DNA of 64,000 bases. Origin: Penelope pileata (Eukaryota; Chordata; Aves; Galliformes; Cracidae). Position numbers and translations under genes: made by a program. Shown piece after piece: positions 57,416 to 64,000 of this stretch. Where the stretch lies: the NCBI GenBank assembly GCA_013396635.1, contig WBMW01000471.1, positions 1,595,096 to 1,659,095 of the forward strand, written 5' to 3'. Each line of letters opens with the position of its first letter. The stretch's first letter is position 1. A model generated the notes under the pieces. That model was not told where the DNA came from and did not search any database. It saw only the letters and a list, made by a program, of their open reading frames with translations.

Positions 57416-60400
57416 TCAAAGCCACCTGAAACCTGGCAGAGATGACATTCTTTTCTTGCTTTGCTTGGAATCACTGCCACCGTCGGTACCTGCTGAAATA
57501 TGTTCTCCCCACCTCCTCCAAGCTCCCTGCTGTCAGAAGCCTCCTTGGGTTTCCAATTTAACTCCTCCAGGGGGAGTGCGCCAGGCAGGAAGGACCATAA
57601 GCTTGCTAAATGAATCTCTTAATCACTGTCATTTTAGTCCTAAGAAAAAAGCAGACCAAACAGTGGTATGCTTTTTGCAGACAAATGGAAGTCCAGAAGC
57701 GAACTCTCCCTTCATCACATCCCCACTGATAAATCTTGCTTGTTGAGATGATTATAATTTTTTTTGATAAAGTGTTTTTCCTTTGATATTTTTTCGTATT
57801 CAGCAAGGTGAAAATGTTAGTCAAGAATGTTTTATTTTGCACACAGAGAGAAAAATATTGTATGTACCAGGATTTGAAACCTCCTTGGCTAAATACAGCT
57901 GCAGTGTGCTCACAATGATCCAAGCCCAGGACATGGTTTGGTAGTCAGCCTGTCACCCGCTGTCAGCTTGGGCTAGGACAAGGAGGGATTTTGCTGTGTG
58001 CAGAATAACACCAAACTCAGGTTTCCATTCCACTGCTGATGCAGCCATACTCACATTGGCATCAGTCGGCTGCCCCTATTATGGGGGTCGAATTTACATG
58101 GTCAAAATTATTTTTAAAGTATAAGGAAAACTGGGTGTCATCAGCAGACCTCACCCAATATGAAGTATCATCGTTAGATGAACTTTAATGGATGCTATCT
58201 AATTTATTCTCTGTGTTACACTGTTGTAACACACTCAGGGTCTAGAGGGCAGAAGTAACCCATCTTGCTGATCGCTGTGGAGTTCTCAGCATTTAATGAT
58301 GTTCAGCTTGGCCTGGTGATCCTATGCACTCCTGAATGAACTGCCTGCAGTTTTCCTGTGGTTCATCTGAGACTTTGGACACACCATTTATAAAGATGTT
58401 TTCTTCTTGCTGTTAATTGTCCTGGTGTATTTCACTAGGAGGAAAACACCCTTCCTGGGAGAAAATGATCTTTGGAAAAAAAGCTGAAGTGAAATGGCAG
58501 AAAGCTCAGCAGCTGCAGCGACGTTACCCACATGCCATGCCTGAAGAGAAGGCAAGGCATGGGTGGAATGCTGATCCCTGCCTTTCATCCATGCAGGGGG
58601 CCTCCTATATCTGGGGAAGGTTTTCCCAGATTTGTGAAATAAAAGGAATGCAAAGAAGTCCCTTCATCCTGTGCTTCCCCCCAAGCTGGATTAAAATTGT
58701 GCATTCAGAAAGCAAGCCGAAATGGATTCTGTTTAATAAATTCTCTTTGAAAGCTGGAAAGAGTTTGCAGCCAGCAGAGGAGGGAAGCTCCAGAACAGCC
58801 TTCCAGCAGGAGGAGTGGGTGGCAAGCAGCAGCCTGACTGGTTTTATGATGAAGCTTGATCAGTTTATGAGTGGGATTGTGTGGTGCGGTTGCCTGAGAT
58901 AGCAGGGGACTGGATGTAACGACCTTCCAAATCTCTTTCCGTCATGTGTTCTTCAGCTGCAGTGAAGTCACAGGATATAACAGACATAGTTCATGTTCTT
59001 CCATTCAAGCTACTTCAGCTTACACCAACCAAGAATCTGCCCTGGTGTGGCCAAAGCCAAGGTCAGCAACCTTTAATCCTTGCAGTGTGTGATACCTGGC
59101 TTCCCAATAATACCGACGATGTCTTTATTCTGCAATGCCTTTTTCTATTGTAGGGATGTTAGCAATGACCTGTGTGGTGGTCACATTCAAATATATATTT
59201 TTTCCCTTTGTCTGGGCAATAAAAGACGCCTTGAAAGAGCAAGGATGGTGGTGAGTGTCAGGTGGGGTCACGAGGCACGGGCGTTCCACAAAAGGGAGCA
59301 AAATAACAATGAGAAAATACCTCAAAACACTTTCCAAAAATAACAGCCTAATTAATACAGCTGTTGTTTGCTCTGTGCCTGAACCTCCTTTTCCCATGCT
59401 CGGCAATGACTACTGGGGAATATGAGAGGGAACTCTACTTTGTTTCTGAGCTCCAGCCCTAAGAACCTGCTTTGATAGAGAAATGTATATGAAATCAGGG
59501 AGACAGACGCAGCATGGGAACTCTGGGTTGTGTCAGAATGAAGCAGCGCAACACGGGCATGGGACGCAGAGTACTAACAATGCACTGCCTGTTATATATA
59601 TATCTTTATCTATCTCACAGAGGGACAGTGTGCCCCCAGTCAAAGTGCTAGATGGGCTACAAACAGAACAAAAAAGACAGCCTGCACAAGTTAACAATTC
59701 AAGCAAGAAAAATAATTCCAGGGAAAAAATATTTGGCAAATAAATCCTAAGAGTTAATGATCTTGGTTGTAGGAGGATAATTCACAGAAAGGCAAAATGA
59801 GACTAATAAATTAGAAAGAAGCAAAATTAGCCTAATAAACCTTTGGCTAGAAGTTAATCACTGCAGTGCACAGGTACAATGTAACTTCCCTCTGGGTAAT
59901 CCTGAGCATGGAGAATGGCTCAGTGTGGATGTACACGTGCCGACGTGTCAGAGCTGGGAGGAACGTGGGAATTAAGGGCTTATTTCACTCCTTTATGAAA
60001 CTCTTGCAGCCCATTGCTCATCAGCTAACAGATGTCTCAGTGTGCGCCCAGTCCATTCCTGGTAGGAGACAGACTCTGGGTTTGTAGATCTCACTATTAA
60101 GCTTTGTAAGACTTCCAACTTAGTAGGGCTTTTTTCCCAGTTTCTGTGGTCAGCCAAAATGGCATCTGTTCTGCTGCTGTTTCTCTAGAGGTCTTTGGAG
60201 ATCGGCTGTGCATGCTGCTGGTGTACATTGACAGCACTGGACCCACCCCCATGCACTTGAGGATGCCAAAAGTAGGATCTCGTTACATCACCCCATAAAG
60301 TAAACCTATCCATGCTGCACAGGAAAGCAAGCCCAGGCACACTTTTTTTGGCTCAATTGTTGCTGTGTGCAGCAGCTCAAGGGTACAAAAGGTCATGGTT

Positions 60401-61911
60401 TCTCCCATTGCCGTGCATCACTGAGGAGCACTTCTGAGTCTGACATGGGAACGGCACCAAGGTGTCCCTCATCGGTCCCTGTGAAGACACACATCAGGGC
60501 AGGGAACAGGCAGGTCAGCAGCAGGACTCTGCAGCCACACAGCAGAGCACTGGAGGAGGGAATGATGTCCCCAGAAGGTGTTCTGCTCTTGCCAGCACTC
60601 ACAAGTGCATGTTCTCTGTGCATCCCCACTGCTAGGGAGGAAAAACTTGAAGTGCTGTCTAAAACTGCACTTTTCCTAAACCTCAGCAGCTGCCCAAGGA
60701 CGCTAGTTCGCTTAATTGCTGTATCAGTACGTTCAGAGATACTCACTATCTCGCTATCGGCCCTCACGAAACATGTATTATCCATTTGTCCTTGAGAGCA
60801 GCCATCCCCTTGTGAAGTGATTAAAGTAGTCTTGCGCTGGGTGAACCGTGCACATCCTTTTTTTTCCTGCCCTCCCCAGAAGATATCATCCCCCCCACCT
60901 TCATACCAGTCACGACAGAACTTCCTCCTTGCGATTTATTGTGCTTGCACTCACTTGTTTTCCTCCGGACAGTCTTTGAGACATTGCATCCAGTGACCTC
61001 TGGCAAAGGAGTGGGCACAGCACAGAGTTCATCCTGGCACTAGGCAGCAGCAGTGACAAATTGGTTTACTTTTCTGCCTGGCGCTGGGGTTTGTGAGTAG
61101 GGAGAAGGGGTTTCATTAGCCCGAAGTTACTTAAGCCCCTAAAAAGTGCTTTGTAATCTCCCCTCTCTGACGTTATTTTAAATATGTATTTGGGTTTCTC
61201 TATTACTGTCTAGGAGTGCAGAAAGTTTTGCCCAAGTGGATGGAACATTCTGGTGGGAAATAAACTTGCTATCACGATGTGCTGGGATTTATTATTTTTT
61301 TGAGCAGCTAAATATACATGTTCCGTTGTGTATGGATGTACTCAGCTATGTTAGAAACAGGAGCAGCAGACGCATCCACAGCCACACTTCCCAGCACGAA
61401 AATATCGAACCATCCACCAGTGCAGAGAGATTGGGCGGTGCAGTGTGCACAGCCACAAACACCTCTCACAGCCAATGGGAACAGTCTGGAAAGTACTTTT
61501 CCCACTGCACTCTTAGACTGAGTAGATGGAGGACTCTGGGTGATGCTTGAAAGTGCAAAGAGATGCAAATAGCAATGATTTTTGGCTTCTGTACTGCATG
61601 TTTTTTTAGCACCTGTCCCACCATGGCACACCCACCTTTGTGGAGGTGCCGGGCAGAACGGCACAGGAACTGCACCAAGAGAGCCAGCGTGTGCAGAGCT
61701 CAGCACTGATCTCCTCTGCAAAGCCTTTGAGATCTGCTGAAGAAAAGCACTCTCTAATAGCCAAAGGTTGCGTTTATCATATTCCTCATTGATTTAAAAT
61801 ATCTAAGGAAAGATTATAACACTTGAAGACTTTTCTGTAACTCTGTATAACTTTTTAAAGGGACACTTTTATACTTAGCATTCATCTTTGGCAATCTATG
61901 GGCAGTATTGG
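57416..61911. other. Non-coding stretch, no gene recognised
   Basis: A plus frame at 58417-58902 (161 codons from a TTG, 145 from its first ATG at 58465) has mixed composition but no domain; roughly one such frame is expected by chance here. A short TATATATATCTTTATCTATC microsatellite lies at about 59593. A 142-codon plus frame and a 130-codon minus frame mirror each other at 60370-60795. No transposon recognised. Confidence 0.5.
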
Positions 61912-61985
61912 TGGGACGGGTGAACTAGATGATCTTAGACATCTTTTCCAACCTTAATGGTTCTGTGATTCTATGATTCTGTGAT
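61912..61985 (+). mobile_element. CR1 LINE 3' tail, about 74 bp
   Basis: GGACGGGTGAACTAGATGAT, then CTTTTCCAACCTTAATGG and the terminal direct repeats TTCTGTGATTCTATGATTCT, mark the 3' terminus of a CR1 in plus orientation. Only the last 70-odd bases survive. The multiple ATTCTRTG repeats at the end are characteristic of CR1 termini. Confidence 0.94.
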
Positions 61986-64000
61986 CTTCCATTCTGGCTG
62001 TGCTAGCTGCTCTAGTTCTGAGGACGATCCATGCAAAATCGCACTCATCTCAGTTTAGTGCACTATCTGAATAACGCTTTCCCTGTTCTATGTTGCAGCC
62101 ATGTCCCGACCTCAAAAGGTTGATCATGGCCTCTTCATAAAACTGCAGTTGGGTTCCCTCCTCCGCTTTCTTTTTTTGTGGCTGATGTTCTCTTCTGTTA
62201 TTTTAATTACATGCTTTAAGGATGCCTGCTGCACAGATCATTGATGGAGTTTGATGTTTGTTAATATCACGTTGCGTTATGGAAATCTGGTACATTAAGA
62301 CCTTGGTGTCTTTCCAAATTATTCTGAAGATACAAAAAACTTAATAAGCAACCCACTTTAACTAATACAGACTAATAGGTTGAGAAGGGAGGAGGTGAGC
62401 TGGGAGCTTGATTCTTTGTGGGATTATAAGTGAAATGATTTGAAGAGCCCTTGATTGAAATTTGTTGTTTAAGGTCACAATTTGGCATCAGAATTAGGGG
62501 TAGGGCTGGTGGGGATAGCAGATAGCAGTTTGTGGTCGAACCAAGTCAACCTTCATGCTTGCATTTAATTTTTCCCCAACCAGCAATTTGTCTTTAAAAG
62601 CTAACACTTAACAGCTAAATCAGGTGCAGATGGTTGTTTTTATCAAATGAATGCTGTTTTATCACTTTAAAAGCTTTTGTTTTTAGTCAAGTGAAGGAAG
62701 TGGGCAGCACTCCCTTGTTTTTGAAAGAAGAAGAGCATATGCTTTTTAATTTGAAATGTAGCACTAATAGCATTATCCACAGGGGGATAGGCTGTGCTAT
62801 TGTGGATTGTGGATAATGCATTTATGCTCAAATATCCTTTATTCCCTCTTGAGTGAAAGAATTTAACAGCACATTGTATTACCATGCCACAGAGAATATA
62901 GTTTACTCTTAGAAGGAGTTTTTACAGTCTACTCTGTTTTTGTTTTTGTTTTGTTAATTATAAGGGAAAATCTTGATGAATTTGCAATGTTCTTTTAATA
63001 CTGTGCTGAAAAATATCCTCAACCTACCACAAACAACGAAAAAATACTGTCGAGGGGAGATCTGGAGATAATGCAGTCAAGAGCCAGAGACAGTTTCAAA
63101 AATAGCTTCTCTGACACATCCCTTTTTTGCATTTCTCGGTCTCTGCTCTCTTCCCAACACGAGTTGGTGCTGATGCTTACGATGGTGCCAAGCCAGAGAT
63201 ACTGCGAAACAGAAGCAAGCTTGAGATGAGGAAACTCAGTCCATTAGTGACTTTCTGTAGCAAACTCATTTTCCCCAGGGCTGCAAGACAAATGGTTTAA
63301 TAACCCAGAATGCTGTGCTCTTTGCTTCTGCAAAGTTGACTCTCTGCATTCAGCTGTACCCACAGGTATCTCCAACAAGCTCCTGGGAAAATGCTGAACA
63401 AACGGAGATCGCGACTTGGAGGCCTGGGGCTGGCCTTGCATTGTTTGCTTTTTATTGTGAGGCTTATCTCACTGTGTCATATGGTTAAAAACTGGAGCCT
63501 TGCCTCCAAGATAGCAATGGGAAGGCAAGAAAGCTTGTGCGCATTTGTCTTCGGGTCAGTTTTATAAATGAATGTACTGATGCAGCCCTCAACAAAATGC
63601 AAGGGAGAAACTCTGAGCATGAAAGAGCAAGAACAAGTCCTGACTTCTTTCCCGTCACATGGCTTTCTGGAAATGGAAAATTTGAACACTGCTCACACGC
63701 TCTGTCACCAGAGGATTGGCTGTGCTCCAGGAACACCATGAAGTGCTGGGCTGGTGCTTCCAGGCCAACACAGCAGTGATGGGCACCGCTAGCCCAGCTG
63801 CAGGCACATCTGGGAGATGCTTCTGGGCCCTGTACTCAGTTCCCATCTGCCCACAGGATCTTGGGATGTGCTGGTAGTGTCAGAGGCACCGGGGCAAGAC
63901 TGTTGGAGGTACTGGAATAGAATTAGCAGGCTAAGGATGAGAAGCTCAGTGGAAAGAAGGCATCACAGCCTATGTGGGGAGTGTCCAAGTGGCATAGTGG
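61986..64000. other. Non-coding stretch to the window end
   Basis: AT-rich in 62200-63060 with few frames, then mixed. No frame above 84 codons. Apart from the hairpin at 62770 no repeat, RNA gene or exon was recognised. The window ends within ordinary sequence. Confidence 0.55.
62770..62819. repeat. Perfect 12-bp inverted repeat (hairpin)
   Basis: GCATTATCCACA at 62770-62781 is exactly the reverse complement of TGTGGATAATGC at 62808-62819, separated by 26 bases. Pairing stops at both ends of the arms. It would form a stem of 12 pairs with a 26-nt loop, shorter than a typical microRNA precursor stem. No target-site duplication was seen that would make it a small DNA transposon. Confidence 0.85.

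Noticed and set aside
58417..58902. 161-codon plus frame
   Set aside because: It starts with TTG; from the first ATG it has 145 codons, and about one frame of this size is expected by chance in 64 kb of random sequence. No family resemblance.

Overview
This window is vertebrate nuclear DNA, and almost certainly avian. The evidence is five truncated copies of CR1, the dominant LINE of birds and other sauropsids. Two lie on the plus strand and three on the minus strand. Their 3' ends carry the typical short direct repeats of the ATTCTRTG type. There are no SINEs or L1-like elements and recognisable interspersed repeat content is low. A galliform such as chicken fits best, but the species and chromosome cannot be fixed from the sequence alone.

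I find no convincing protein-coding gene, no rRNA or tRNA gene and no CRISPR array. The window reads as an intergenic interval or one or more very large introns. Long open frames exist (160 to 257 codons), but each sits in a pyrimidine-rich, GC-rich or simple-repeat tract where stop codons are rare, or is no longer than chance allows in 64 kb. Two short segments look more interesting. One is an endogenous retroviral LTR (about 33926-34262) abutting a short remnant frame with a signal-peptide-like segment. The other is a 74-codon frame (54304-54528) with a good start context and a polyadenylation signal directly after its stop.

Layout. 1-10 kb: non-coding DNA with one CR1 fragment (5.3 kb) and AT-rich homeodomain-site-like stretches at 2.4 and 8.5 kb. 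10-12 kb: a 35-unit pentamer array, an AT-rich stretch with an AP-1 site, and a GC-rich stop-poor segment. 12-26 kb: non-coding, with a CT-rich tract, a consensus CRE and AT-rich candidate conserved blocks at 17.4 and 23.5 kb. 26-31 kb: two minus-strand CR1 copies of 400-500 bp. 33.7-34.3 kb: the retroviral remnant. 38.5-43.5 kb: AT-rich blocks, a weak CpG cluster at 41.0-41.5 kb and a short CR1 tail. 45 kb: a CCCTAT hexamer array with G-quadruplex potential on the minus strand. 46.7, 51.3 and 57.3 kb: purine-rich tracts. 54.3 kb: the orphan frame. 62 kb: the last CR1 tail and a perfect 12-bp hairpin.

Function, if any, is most likely regulatory. Several AT-rich blocks have the look of avian conserved non-coding elements, but conservation cannot be measured from one sequence, so these calls are low confidence.
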